A DNA stretch of 64,000 bases from Streptomyces sp. PR69 (lineage in GTDB: Bacteria > Actinomycetota > Actinomycetes > Streptomycetales > Streptomycetaceae), in the NCBI RefSeq assembly GCF_026420845.1, contig NZ_JAOWCB010000003.1:248001-312000 (forward strand), written 5' to 3'. Every line of letters starts with the position of its first letter. The stretch's first letter is position 1. Below the pieces are notes generated by a model, which was not told where the DNA came from, searched no databases, and saw nothing but the letters and a program-made list of their open reading frames with translations. This document shows positions 34,337 through 42,710 of this stretch, one piece after another. A program made the position numbers and the translations under genes.

Positions 34337-35218
34337 TCAGATGACAGGAGGTCGGCCCAGCCGGGTGAGCCGCCATACCGTACGCCACTTCATGGGCCGA
34401 CGGGGACCGCAAGGAGTGCGCCAGCCCTCCCGGAATCCGCCGAACCATGCCTTGAGCGCCGGCACGGAGGGCCGCCGCAGCAGGGTGAGCAGCACCCAGA
34501 CCCCCAGATAGCAGGGGATCAGCGGGGCCGGCAGATTGCGCCGCGCCACCCAGACCCGGTTGCGGGCCACCATACGGTGATAGACCGCGTGCCGGGAGGG
34601 GGGCGTCGTCGGATGGAAGAGCACCATGTCCGCGCGGTAGTCGATGGCCCACCCGGCGTCCAGCGCACGCCAGGCGAGATCGGTCTCCTCGTGGGCGTAG
34701 AAGAACTCGTCCGGCAGGCCGCCGACCTCCGCGAGGACCTGGGTGCGGACCGCGTTGGCGCCGCCGAGGAAGGTGGTGACCCGGGAGGAGCGCATCGGGT
34801 CAGAGGCGCGCAGCCGCGGCACATGGCGGCGCTGGGTCTGCCCGGTGACCGGGTCGGCGATGCGGAAGCTGACGATGCCGAGCCGCGGGTCCTCGTCGAA
34901 TGCCTGGCGGACCAGGTCGGCGGTGGCGGCGTCGGGCAGCAGCCCGTCGTCGTCGAGGAAGAGCAGTACGTCCACGTCCGAGCCGGCCGGGCCGAACGCC
35001 TCGATGCCGACATTGCGGCCGCCGGGGATGCCCAGGTTCTCGGGCAGTTCCACGGAGCGCACGCCCTCGGGGAGGCCCGTGACGGGCGCGCCGTTGCCGA
35101 CGACCACCACGTCGATGGGGTCGCCGTGCTGCTTGGCGACCGAGTCGAGCAGCGCCCGCAGCTCTTCGGGGCGGTCGCCCATGGTGATGACGACCGCGCC
35201 CAGCTTCATCTCGCTCAT
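34337..35218 (-). CDS. Family 2 glycosyltransferase
   Basis: This 293-residue GT-A enzyme has GAVVITMGDRPEELRALLDSV at the start, the nucleotide/metal motif VLLFLDDDGLLP near residue 90, the acceptor-side FLGGANAVRTQVLAEVGG, and the catalytic-region FFYAHEETDLAWRALDAGW. A hydrophobic C-terminal segment (PCYLGVWVLLTLL) suggests membrane association. It would add a sugar to the lipid or polymer intermediate made by the neighbouring CDP-alcohol enzymes. Eleven bases separate it from the upstream gene. Confidence 0.9.
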   Translation of the reverse strand: MSEMKLGAVVITMGDRPEELRALLDSVAKQHGDPIDVVVVGNGAPVTGLPEGVRSVELPENLGIPGGRNVGIEAFGPAGSDVDVLLFLDDDGLLPDAATADLVRQAFDEDPRLGIVSFRIADPVTGQTQRRHVPRLRASDPMRSSRVTTFLGGANAVRTQVLAEVGGLPDEFFYAHEETDLAWRALDAGWAIDYRADMVLFHPTTPPSRHAVYHRMVARNRVWVARRNLPAPLIPCYLGVWVLLTLLRRPSVPALKAWFGGFREGWRTPCGPRRPMKWRTVWRLTRLGRPPVI

Positions 35219-35229
35219 CTCCCCCGCCC

Positions 35230-36009
35230 TCACCTCAGCCTGCTGGAGGCGAGGATGGAGACCAGGTGCAGCAGGGTCTGCAGGACCGCGATGCCCGCCA
35301 GGACCGCGATGCCGAGGCGGGTGAAGAACAGCTCGCCCTGGACCGTGTCGAGGATCGCGGCGGCGAGGATGAACAGGCTGGCCTCGATGCCGCCGACGAG
35401 CCGGTGGAATTTCAGCGCGGCCGCGGCGCGGCGGGCGAGCGCGAGACCCGAGGAGCGGGGCACGGACGCCTCGTCCTTGACGGCGGGCAGTCCGCTGCGG
35501 GTGCGCGCCACGTCGACCAGGTCGGTCTCGGCCTTGATCAGGATCGCGCCGAGGGCGGCGACCGTGCCGAGGAACGCCCACAGCCACTCGGGCCGGCCGT
35601 CGCCGAGGACATCGGCCCCGCGCACGCCGAAACCGACGAGCAGGGCCGCCTCACAGAGATAGTGGCCTATCCGGTCCAGATAGACGCCCGTGATCGAGGT
35701 CTGGCCGCGCCAGCGGGCGACCTCGCCGTCGACGCAGTCCAGCAGCAGATAGACCTGGAAGAGCACGGCGGCGAGGATCGCGCCGGTCAGCCCGGGGATC
35801 AGCAGGGCCGCGCCGCCCAGCACGCCGACCACGATCATGAGGTACGTCAGCTGGTTGGGCGTGATCCTGGTGTTCACCAGATACGGGTCGACACGCAGCG
35901 AGATCTCGCGCATGTACAGGCGCCCGGCCCAGTGCTCCCCGCTTCTGCGGTCCTTGACTCCCTCCGGGTGGACGACCGGACGGAGTTCAGCAACTGATGG
36001 TCTTGGCAT
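35230..36009 (-). CDS. CDP-alcohol phosphatidyltransferase family protein (variant motif)
   Basis: This 259-residue membrane enzyme of the CDP-alcohol phosphotransferase family moves a phospho-alcohol from CDP to a second alcohol. It has about six helices. The motif reads D91-CV-D94-G-EV-A-R with G108 and D112, but the final, normally invariant Asp is His116 (LDRIGH). Either this subgroup uses a changed metal site or it has lost activity. ATG 36009 lies 23 bases inside the upstream dehydrogenase gene. The 50-residue N-terminal segment ending in TRITPNQLT is the usual lead-in. Confidence 0.88.
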   Translation of the reverse strand: MPRPSVAELRPVVHPEGVKDRRSGEHWAGRLYMREISLRVDPYLVNTRITPNQLTYLMIVVGVLGGAALLIPGLTGAILAAVLFQVYLLLDCVDGEVARWRGQTSITGVYLDRIGHYLCEAALLVGFGVRGADVLGDGRPEWLWAFLGTVAALGAILIKAETDLVDVARTRSGLPAVKDEASVPRSSGLALARRAAAALKFHRLVGGIEASLFILAAAILDTVQGELFFTRLGIAVLAGIAVLQTLLHLVSILASSRLR

Positions 36010-37048
36010 AGTCGGCGTATGCGTCCCTGATCTGGTCGGTGGCGAGGTCGAGGTGCTCAAGGATGGTGAAGCGGCCCGGCCGGGTCTGGGGGGCGTACTC
36101 CACGGCGGCGATGAACTCGCCCACGGAGAATCCGATCTCCTCGGGCAGCACCGGCAGGCCGTGCCGGCGCAGCACCTCGGCGAAGAGCCCCGCCTGTTCC
36201 GTCGCGCCGCGCAGATGCATCGCGAAGGCCGCGCCAATGCCGACCTGCTCGCCATGGCTGGCGGCGCGCTGCGGGTAGAGCAGATCGAAGGCGTGGCTGA
36301 TCTCATGGCAGGCGCCGGACGAGGGCCGCGAGTCGCCGCTGATCGACATGGCGATGCCGGAGAGGACCAGCGCCTCGGCGAGGACGGTGAGGAACTCGTC
36401 GTCGCCGACGCCTCCCGGATGCCGCAGCACGGCCTCGCCCGCGGTGCGCGCCATCGCGGCGGCGAGCCCGTCCACCTGCTCACCGGTGACCTCGTGCGAC
36501 AGCTCCCAGTCGGCGATCGCCGAGATATTGGAGATCGCGTCGCCGATGCCGGAGCGCACGAAACGGATCGGGGCGTCGCGGACCACGTCGAGGTCGATGA
36601 CCATGGCGATGGGCGACGGCACGCCGTACGAGCCGCGGCCGTTGTCATTGTCGAGGATGGAGACCGGCGAGCAGAGGCCGTCATGCGCCAGGTTCGTCGC
36701 GACGGCGGCCATCGGCAGTCCGACCCGGGCGGCCGCGTACTTGGCCACGTCGATGATCTTGCCGCCGCCGAGGCCGATGACCGCGTCGTACCGCTTGCCC
36801 TTCATGGCGTCGGCGAGCGAGACGGCGGAGTCGATGGCTCCGTCGGCGACGGGATACCAGTCGGCGCCCGGCAGCGCCGGCGCGAGCCTCTCGCGCAGCG
36901 CCTGGCCGGAGCCGCCGCTGATGGCGACGGCCAGCTTCCCGGAGGGCGAGATCCGCTGGTCGGCGAGGAGCACGGCCAGTGAGTCGAGGGCGCCGCGGGA
37001 GATGTCGACGACGACCGGGGACGGGATGAGACGGGTCAGTACCGGCAC
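35987..37048 (-). CDS. Glycerol-1-phosphate dehydrogenase-like (EgsA/AraM) metal-dependent enzyme
   Basis: This 353-residue iron/zinc-containing alcohol-dehydrogenase-fold enzyme has NAD(P) binding by GLGGGKIIDVAKYAAARVG near residue 93 and ATNLAHDGLCSPVS. Metal ligands are probably Asp in IGDAISNIS, His in SGACHEISHAFDLL, and His in ASHGEQVGIG. The last two resemble the sn-glycerol-1-phosphate dehydrogenase pattern. It could reduce a keto-sugar or dihydroxyacetone phosphate to the polyol phosphate used by the adjoining cytidylyltransferase. The gene overlaps the genes on both sides, which marks a tight operon. Confidence 0.85.
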   Translation of the reverse strand: MPVLTRLIPSPVVVDISRGALDSLAVLLADQRISPSGKLAVAISGGSGQALRERLAPALPGADWYPVADGAIDSAVSLADAMKGKRYDAVIGLGGGKIIDVAKYAAARVGLPMAAVATNLAHDGLCSPVSILDNDNGRGSYGVPSPIAMVIDLDVVRDAPIRFVRSGIGDAISNISAIADWELSHEVTGEQVDGLAAAMARTAGEAVLRHPGGVGDDEFLTVLAEALVLSGIAMSISGDSRPSSGACHEISHAFDLLYPQRAASHGEQVGIGAAFAMHLRGATEQAGLFAEVLRRHGLPVLPEEIGFSVGEFIAAVEYAPQTRPGRFTILEHLDLATDQIRDAYADYAKTISC

Positions 37049-37785
37049 GCGATCTCACGGCCCTTCGCGAGGTCGTCGTGGTTGTCGATCTCCACCCACT
37101 CGACCTCGCCGATGGAGGCGACGTCGATCTGGAAGCCGCGGTTGACGAGCTCCTGGTAGCCGTCCTCGTAGTAGAGGTCGGGGTCGCGCTCGAACGTCGC
37201 CTTCAGGGCGTCGGCGAGATCGGCGGCGGCCTCGGGCTCGATGAGGGTGACGCCGATGTACTCGCCCGCGGCGCTCGCCGGGTCCATCAGCTTGGTGATC
37301 CGCGTCACGCCGCGGCCTTCGGCGGTGATCACCTTCATCTCCTCGTCGGCGAGCCGCTTCACGGTGTCCAGCGCGAGGATGATCTTCTGACCGTCGCCGC
37401 GGGCGGCGAGCAGCGTCTTCTCGACGGAAACCGGGTGGACCGTGTCGCCGTTGGCGAGGATCACGCCCTCCTTGAGGACGTCACGGGCGCACCACAGGGA
37501 GTAGGCGTTGTTCCACTCCTCCGCCTTGTCGTTGTCGACGAGGGTGAGCTTCAGCCCGTACTTCGCCTCCAGCGCCGCCTTGCGCTCATAGACGGCCTCC
37601 TTGCGGTAGCCGACGACGACGGCCGCCTCGGTGAGGCCGATCTCGGCGAAGTTGCCGAGGGTGAGGTCGAGAACGGTGAGAGAACCGTCGCCCGCGGGGT
37701 CCACGGGCACGAGGGCCTTCGGAAGCGTGTCGGTGTAGGGGCGCAGACGCCGTCCGGCACCGGCTGCCAGTACAAGGCCGATCAT
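37036..37785 (-). CDS. Phospho-alcohol cytidylyltransferase, LicC/PntC-like NTP transferase
   Basis: This 249-residue nucleotidyltransferase begins MIGLVLAAGAGRRLRPYTDTLPKAL (the G-x-G-x-R and P-K signature). EWNNAYSLWCARD corresponds to the NN-x-YSL segment of choline-phosphate and aminoethylphosphonate cytidylyltransferases. LANGDTVHP carries the metal-binding Asp, and EWVEIDNHDDL provides the second. It would form a CDP-linked headgroup donor for the CDP-alcohol phosphotransferases. The alcohol is unknown. It overlaps both neighbours. Confidence 0.85.
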   Translation of the reverse strand: MIGLVLAAGAGRRLRPYTDTLPKALVPVDPAGDGSLTVLDLTLGNFAEIGLTEAAVVVGYRKEAVYERKAALEAKYGLKLTLVDNDKAEEWNNAYSLWCARDVLKEGVILANGDTVHPVSVEKTLLAARGDGQKIILALDTVKRLADEEMKVITAEGRGVTRITKLMDPASAAGEYIGVTLIEPEAAADLADALKATFERDPDLYYEDGYQELVNRGFQIDVASIGEVEWVEIDNHDDLAKGREIACRY

Positions 37786-39920
37786 GCTGGTTCTCCTTCG
37801 TCGTGTACGGCGGGTGCTCCGGAGGACACCCAGAAGCGGATGCTCTCGGCGAGCACCACAAGAGCCACGGCCCCGGCCAGGACGGTCAGCGCGAGGGTGA
37901 AGTCCGCGGCGGGCAGCAGCGCGGCGGCCAGCGTGACCGCCAGGATCCGTCCCTCGTGGCCGCCGGTCGCCCGCACCAGCCACTGCGGGGGCGCGCCGGT
38001 GCCGCCGCGGATGCGGTACACCGTGTCGTAGTGATGGTAGGCGACGGCGGACACCAGTCCGAAGGCGGCGGGCAACGCTCCGTTTACCTGAGCGTTGGCG
38101 GCGAGCGCGAGGATGACGCCGTATTCGGCCGCCCGGAACACCGGGGGAACCAGCCAGTCGAGGCTGCCCGTCAGCGGGCGGGCGACCGCGGCGGCGGAGG
38201 TGAGGACGTACAGCGCGGCGGCCGCGACGGGCCAGAAGGAGCCGTACGGGGTGAGCGCGGCGGCGAGGGTGACGGCGGCCGCGCCCGCGGCGGCCGCGGC
38301 GAGGGGTATCAAGCCGGGCAAGCCGGGCAGTCGAAGTGTCACCGGGCCCGCGAGGGGGCCGGTGTCGGCGAGGGCCGCGAGGGCCGCGGCGGCGCGCGGA
38401 GTCCGCCCTCCTTGCCCGCCATCGGGCAGGAGGGGCCCAGTTCTGCGGGTCAGCGAGCGCAGCACCCGGCCGGCGGTGGTGTAGCAGGCGGCGAAGCCGC
38501 AGCCGGCGAGCAGCGCGTAGAAGACGATCCTCGGGGTGGCCGCGGCGGTCAGCACGGCGATCATCGCCCAGCGTTCGCCGATCGGCAGCACGATCATCCG
38601 GCGCGCCCAGACCGTCCAGCCGACGCCGTCGAGGCGGTCGGAGAGCGCGGCGGTCGGCGAAGTGTTCCCGGTCGCGTCGTGGTTGGCCTCGTTGAAGGAG
38701 AAGTCCACGACATGGCGGCAGGTCTGGAGGACCATCGCGCCGAGCGCGAGCGCCCATACATCGTCGCCGCCGCGGGCGGCGCCGAGGGCCAGGCCCGCGT
38801 AGTAGGCGTACTCCTTCGCACGGTCGAACGTGGCGTCGAGCCAGGCGCCCATCGTGGAGTACTGCAGCGAGTAGCGGGCCAGCTGCCCGTCGGTGCAGTC
38901 CAGCACAAAGGAGAAGATCAGCAGCAGTCCGGCGGCGATGAACCCGGCGCGGGTGCCGGTGGCCGCGCAGGCGGCCGCGAGCAGCGCGGTGAGCAGGGAG
39001 GCGGTGGTGACCTGATTGGGGGTCAGTCCACGGCGGGCGCACCAGCGGGCGAGGTAGCGCGAGTAGGGGCTGATGCAGAAGGTCGTGAAGAAGCCGTCGC
39101 GGGCCTTGACGGCGGAACGGAGCCGTACGTCCTCCTCGTCGACGGCCTCGACGGCGGCGCGCGCCTGGTGGCGTGCCTCCAGCCCGGTCGGCACGGAGGC
39201 GACGAGCGACCCCAGCTCGGGCCGGTGCACGGCGGTTCCGCCCGCCTCCATGGCCTGCGCGAGCAGCTCGGGCAGGCTCTCGCGCACGGCCGACCGCGCG
39301 ACGGGGCCGGACGGGTCCGCGGGCTCGTTCCCGCCGTGCACCGACGTCACGCCGCCCACGGCCGGGGACGCCGGCCCAGCGGTGCCCGCGCCGGAGGGCG
39401 GGGCACTGTCGTGCGGACGCGTGCTCGCCGCCGAGGCGTCGGCCACGCCGCGGGCCGCGTACTCGCGAGCGCCGCTGCCGGGCACACTGTCGGCGGCCGG
39501 AGCAGCCGAGGGCGCGTCGGCGCCGTCAGGCGGGTCCGTTCTCAGAGTGTCGGCGCGCGGCGGGCCGACCGGCCCCGTGCCGTCCGCGGGCAGGGAGCCG
39601 CTGCGGTCGGCCCGGTGCGGGGCGGCGGCTTCCCGCAGGGCGCGCAGCAGCGATGCGCGGGCCGCGGGCTGGGCCGTCACGGCGCCGGGGACCGCGGCCG
39701 CGGGGAAGCGCGGGTCGGTCAGCCCCAGACGCAGGGCGTGCACATGGCCCACGAAGCACGGGTCGACGACGGCGACCCGCTCCGCGGCCGGCACGGCGGC
39801 GAGCTGCGCGGCCGCCTCCTGTGCGCCGGAGGCGAACCGCACGTCGAAGCCCAGCGACCGCAGATCGCCCTCGAGCGACGATCCGGGTACCGGCGTGCCG
39901 GTGAGGATGGCGGTCGACAG
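37782..39920 (-). CDS. CDP-alcohol phosphotransferase fused to an N-terminal degenerate nucleotidyltransferase-like domain and C-terminal DUF5941-like region
   Basis: This protein is about 712 residues long. The N-terminal 1-95 (STAILTGTPVPGSSLEGDLR, VAVVDPCFVGHVHALRLGL) resembles a sugar-nucleotidyltransferase fold without its G-x-G-x-R-x-x-P-K motif. Residues of about 100-225 are a Pro/Ala/Ser-rich linker. VRLRSAVKARDGFFTTF leads into the CDP-alcohol domain with a complete motif, DCTDGQLARYSLQYSTMG followed by D-x3-D, near 340-365. A C-terminal region has further membrane helices. The layout recalls the IPCT-DIPP synthase fusion. No ATG or GTG gives the conserved N-terminus. A CTG at 39920, nine bases after AAGGAG, does. 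GTG 39842 is the conservative alternative. Confidence 0.8.
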   Translation of the reverse strand: MSTAILTGTPVPGSSLEGDLRSLGFDVRFASGAQEAAAQLAAVPAAERVAVVDPCFVGHVHALRLGLTDPRFPAAAVPGAVTAQPAARASLLRALREAAAPHRADRSGSLPADGTGPVGPPRADTLRTDPPDGADAPSAAPAADSVPGSGAREYAARGVADASAASTRPHDSAPPSGAGTAGPASPAVGGVTSVHGGNEPADPSGPVARSAVRESLPELLAQAMEAGGTAVHRPELGSLVASVPTGLEARHQARAAVEAVDEEDVRLRSAVKARDGFFTTFCISPYSRYLARWCARRGLTPNQVTTASLLTALLAAACAATGTRAGFIAAGLLLIFSFVLDCTDGQLARYSLQYSTMGAWLDATFDRAKEYAYYAGLALGAARGGDDVWALALGAMVLQTCRHVVDFSFNEANHDATGNTSPTAALSDRLDGVGWTVWARRMIVLPIGERWAMIAVLTAAATPRIVFYALLAGCGFAACYTTAGRVLRSLTRRTGPLLPDGGQGGRTPRAAAALAALADTGPLAGPVTLRLPGLPGLIPLAAAAAGAAAVTLAAALTPYGSFWPVAAAALYVLTSAAAVARPLTGSLDWLVPPVFRAAEYGVILALAANAQVNGALPAAFGLVSAVAYHHYDTVYRIRGGTGAPPQWLVRATGGHEGRILAVTLAAALLPAADFTLALTVLAGAVALVVLAESIRFWVSSGAPAVHDEGEPA

Positions 39921-40348
39921 ACGAACTCACTCCTTGGAGCTGGCGGTGCTGGTGCGCGGTGCGGCTCGGGGCCGTGCCACGGGAGGACGCGCGCCGGCTG
40001 AGGCTATCGGATGAACACGGGCGGGGGTTCACCGGTCGTTCACGCCCTGGAGGCCCGCCGGCTCATCATCGTCGATGATCACCCCGGCCTCCAAACCGCC
40101 CCCGTACGGCCGCCGCGCGCCTTCCCCGCGGCCGCCTGGCGCGGCGGCCTGGCGCGGCCGTCGGCCGGGAGTCGGCCGGAAGTCGGACGGAAGTCGGACG
40201 GGTGTCGTCACACGGAGCTGACCTGGAGACGTCTCCGCAGGTCAGAGGAGATGACAACGGTGTTCAGCGCCATGTTTGGCGGATACCCCCCACCCGTAGT
40301 TCACTGAGGTTCCGGCAGATCATTTCCGACGACCGGGGAGGCGGCCTC
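39921..40348. promoter_or_regulatory. Divergent intergenic region with 11-bp tandem repeats and a nested palindrome
   Basis: There is no credible gene in these 428 bases. Four tandem 11-bp units of the form GTCGGMCGGRN lie at 40160-40203, one helical turn each. A nested inverted repeat lies at 40218-40245: outer arms CTGACCTG/CAGGTCAG enclosing the palindrome GAGACGTCTC. A ribosome site GGGGAGG lies at 40335-40341 before the efflux gene. The promoter of the glycopolymer locus must lie in the left part. Confidence 0.65.
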
Positions 40349-41290
40349 ATGGGGGCTGGGCACGATCACGGGCATACGCACGACGGGCGGCCGCCCAGCG
40401 GCACCGCGGGCGCCGCTTACCGGAGCCGGCTGCGCATCGCGCTCGCGATCACACTCAGTGTGATGGTCGTCGAGGTCGTCGGCGGTGTGCTGGCCAACTC
40501 TCTCGCCCTGATCGCGGACGCGGCCCATATGGCGACGGACGCGGTGGGGCTCGGCATGGCGCTGCTCGCGATCCACTTCGCCAACCGGCCCGCAGGGCTG
40601 AACCGCACCTTCGGCTTCGCACGGGCGGAGATCCTCGCCGCTCTGGCGAACTGCCTGCTGCTGCTCGGCGTCGGCGGCTATCTGCTGTACGAGGCGGTGC
40701 AGCGGTTCATCACTCCGGCGGAGACCAAGGGCGGGCTGACGATCGCGTTCGCCGCGGTCGGCCTGGTCGCCAATATGATCTCGCTCTCCCTGCTGGTACG
40801 GGGGCAGAAGGAGAGCCTCAACGTCCGCGGGGCCTATCTGGAGGTGCTCGCCGACGCCCTGGGCTCGGTGGCCGTGCTGATCTCGGCCGGGGTCATCCTC
40901 GCCACCGGCTGGCAGGCGGCCGACCCGATCGCCTCTCTCGTCATCGGTCTGATGATCGTTCCGCGCACGCTCAAGCTGCTGCGCGAGACGATAGACGTCC
41001 TGCTGGAGGCGGCTCCGAAGGGCGTCGACATGGCCGAGGTGCGGGAGCACATCCTTCAGCTGCCCGGGGTGGAGGGTCTGCACGATCTGCACGCCTGGAC
41101 AATCACCTCGGGTATGCCGGTGCTCTCCGCCCATGTGGTGGTCAGCCCCGAGGTTCTCGACGCGATCGGCCACGAGAAGATGCTGCATGATCTTCAGGGC
41201 TGTCTGGGCGACCACTTCGACGTGGAACACTGCACCTTCCAGCTTGAGCCAGCCGGTCATGCGGCCCATGAGGCGCGGCTCTGTCACTGA
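40349..41290 (+). CDS. Cation diffusion facilitator (zinc/cobalt efflux, CzcD-like)
   Basis: This 313-residue proton-coupled metal exporter of the plasma membrane has a His-rich N-terminus (HDHGHTHD) and six helices. The transport-site motifs are LIADAAHMATDAVG in TM2 (HxxxD) and LADALGSVAV in TM5. A cytoplasmic CDF dimerisation domain from about residue 215 contains GLHDLHAWTITSGMPVLSAHVVV. The TM2/TM5 pattern H-D/D in Zn-CDFs is partly changed (TM5 has D where HxxxD is usual). ATG 40349 follows GGGGAGG by seven bases. The upstream palindrome may be its operator. Confidence 0.92.
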   Translation: MGAGHDHGHTHDGRPPSGTAGAAYRSRLRIALAITLSVMVVEVVGGVLANSLALIADAAHMATDAVGLGMALLAIHFANRPAGLNRTFGFARAEILAALANCLLLLGVGGYLLYEAVQRFITPAETKGGLTIAFAAVGLVANMISLSLLVRGQKESLNVRGAYLEVLADALGSVAVLISAGVILATGWQAADPIASLVIGLMIVPRTLKLLRETIDVLLEAAPKGVDMAEVREHILQLPGVEGLHDLHAWTITSGMPVLSAHVVVSPEVLDAIGHEKMLHDLQGCLGDHFDVEHCTFQLEPAGHAAHEARLCH

Positions 41291-41480
41291 CGGCCGGTTC
41301 CGTCACCAACGGCCGGTTCTGTCACCGACGGCCGACGACGACCGCACAAGCGTCAACTGCGCGTCTCTCACACCACCCGGGACGGTGAAACCGGTGCGGT
41401 TTCCCGCACTGTCGAAGTACGGACAAGCCGCTTTTGTACGGCAGACTGAGCGGGCCCCAGGACCGAAGTGAAGGATGGGT

Positions 41481-42074
41481 ATGCCGACCACACCAGCCAC
41501 CGCGGCGAACAGTCCGTCGAACGGCGCACCGGAAGCGATCCTGCTCGAACTGGTCGATGAGCACGGCAACACCATCGGCACCGCGGAGAAGCTCGCCGCG
41601 CATCGGGCGCCCGGGCAGCTGCACCGGGCGTTCTCCGTGTTCCTCTTCGACGAACAGGGGCGGCTGCTGCTCCAGCGCCGCGCACTGGGGAAGTACCACT
41701 CCCCCGGCGTCTGGTCGAACACCTGCTGCGGGCACCCCTATCCCGGCGAGGCGCCGTTCACGGCGGCCGCCCGGCGCACCTTCGAGGAGCTGCGGGTGTC
41801 GCCGTCGCTGCTGGCGGAGGCGGGCACGGTCCGCTACAACCACCCCGACCCGGATTCGGGGCTGGTGGAGCAGGAGTTCAACCATCTCTTCGTGGGTCTG
41901 GTGCAGTCCCCTCCGCGACCCGACCCGGACGAGGTCGGCGAGACGGCCTTCGTCACCCCGGGGGAGCTGGCCGAGCTGCATGCCGACGCCCCGTTCTCGG
42001 CGTGGTTCATGACCGTGCTCGATGCGGCGCGGCCGGCGATCAGGGAGCTGACGGGGCCGTCCGGGGGCTGGTGA
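41481..42074 (+). CDS. idi: Isopentenyl-diphosphate delta-isomerase, type I
   Basis: This 197-residue Nudix-fold, metal-dependent isomerase interconverts IPP and DMAPP. The motif HRAFSVFLFDEQGRLLLQRRA near residue 48, the catalytic Cys in WSNTCCGHPYPGE, the Nudix-derived AARRTFEELRV and the second active-site VEQEFNHLFVG are present. ATG 41481 fits AAGG seven bases upstream better than ATG 41475. It complements dxs and the polyprenyl synthase of the nearby hopanoid operon. Its 3' end overlaps the convergent ATPase gene by 35 bases. Confidence 0.96.
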   Translation: MPTTPATAANSPSNGAPEAILLELVDEHGNTIGTAEKLAAHRAPGQLHRAFSVFLFDEQGRLLLQRRALGKYHSPGVWSNTCCGHPYPGEAPFTAAARRTFEELRVSPSLLAEAGTVRYNHPDPDSGLVEQEFNHLFVGLVQSPPRPDPDEVGETAFVTPGELAELHADAPFSAWFMTVLDAARPAIRELTGPSGGW

Positions 42075-42546
42075 GCGGGTCCGCCGTACGAGACGGCGCG
42101 GCCGCGAGCGGCAGCGCCGCCCAGATGATCTTGCCACCGTTCGCCGTGTGCTCGACATCGCAGGTGCCGCCCGCCTCAAGGGTGATCTCACGGACGAGCA
42201 GCAGCCCGCGGCCGCCCGTCTGGCCGTAGTCCGTCTCCAGTGGTTTGGGCCGGTAGGGGTGGTTGTCCTCGACGGCCACCCTGATCCAGTCGGGCGAGAC
42301 GGCGACCTCCACCGCGATCTGGGGCGACAGCAGAGCCGCGTGCCGTACGGCGTTGGTGACCAGCTCGGAGAGGATCAGCAGCAGCCCCTGGAGGAGGTCG
42401 TCCCGGACGGGCACGGCCTGGCGGGCCAGCAGATCCCGTACGGCGTGTCTGGCATGGGGGACGGACACCTCGACCGCGGGGACGGTGAACCGCCACACTC
42501 CCTCGTCCGCCGACGGCCGGGCTGGGACGCTCCCGCGGCTCTCCAT
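42040..42546 (-). CDS. Anti-sigma-type ATP-binding protein (SpoIIAB/RsbW-like HATPase)
   Basis: This 168-residue GHKL ATPase comes from the large streptomycete set of stand-alone anti-sigma-like serine kinases. The N box is ILSELVTNAVRHAA near residue 64, the G1 box is reduced to VEDNHPYRPKP, and the G2 box is YGQTGGRGLLLVREI. There is no sensor domain. It might bind a sigma factor or an anti-anti-sigma protein, and none is encoded next to it. ATG 42546 is preferred because the 56 residues upstream in frame have leader-like composition. Confidence 0.88.
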   Translation of the reverse strand: MESRGSVPARPSADEGVWRFTVPAVEVSVPHARHAVRDLLARQAVPVRDDLLQGLLLILSELVTNAVRHAALLSPQIAVEVAVSPDWIRVAVEDNHPYRPKPLETDYGQTGGRGLLLVREITLEAGGTCDVEHTANGGKIIWAALPLAAAPSRTADPLTSPRTAPSAP

Positions 42547-42710
42547 CGTCTGGCACCCACCCTCGCTTCGAGGCCACTGACCACCGGGTAACAAGTGTTG
42601 GGAGGGTGTTGGTCCATACCGGGCACCTGAACAGAAGTCAGCGTCTATCGACGCCTTTTGATCAGGTGTGTACGACAGGGCGAGTTGCGCGACCGATGTT
42701 GGTCGTCTTC

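Noticed and set aside
40160..40203. CRISPR-like array
   Set aside because: The units are contiguous 11-bp tandem repeats with no spacers, and no cas genes are present.
40251..40307. 18-residue open frame with AGGAG directly before ATG, upstream of the efflux gene
   Set aside because: The ribosome site has no spacer, the peptide has no attenuator-like codon run, and it may be chance. A leader peptide is possible but unsupported.
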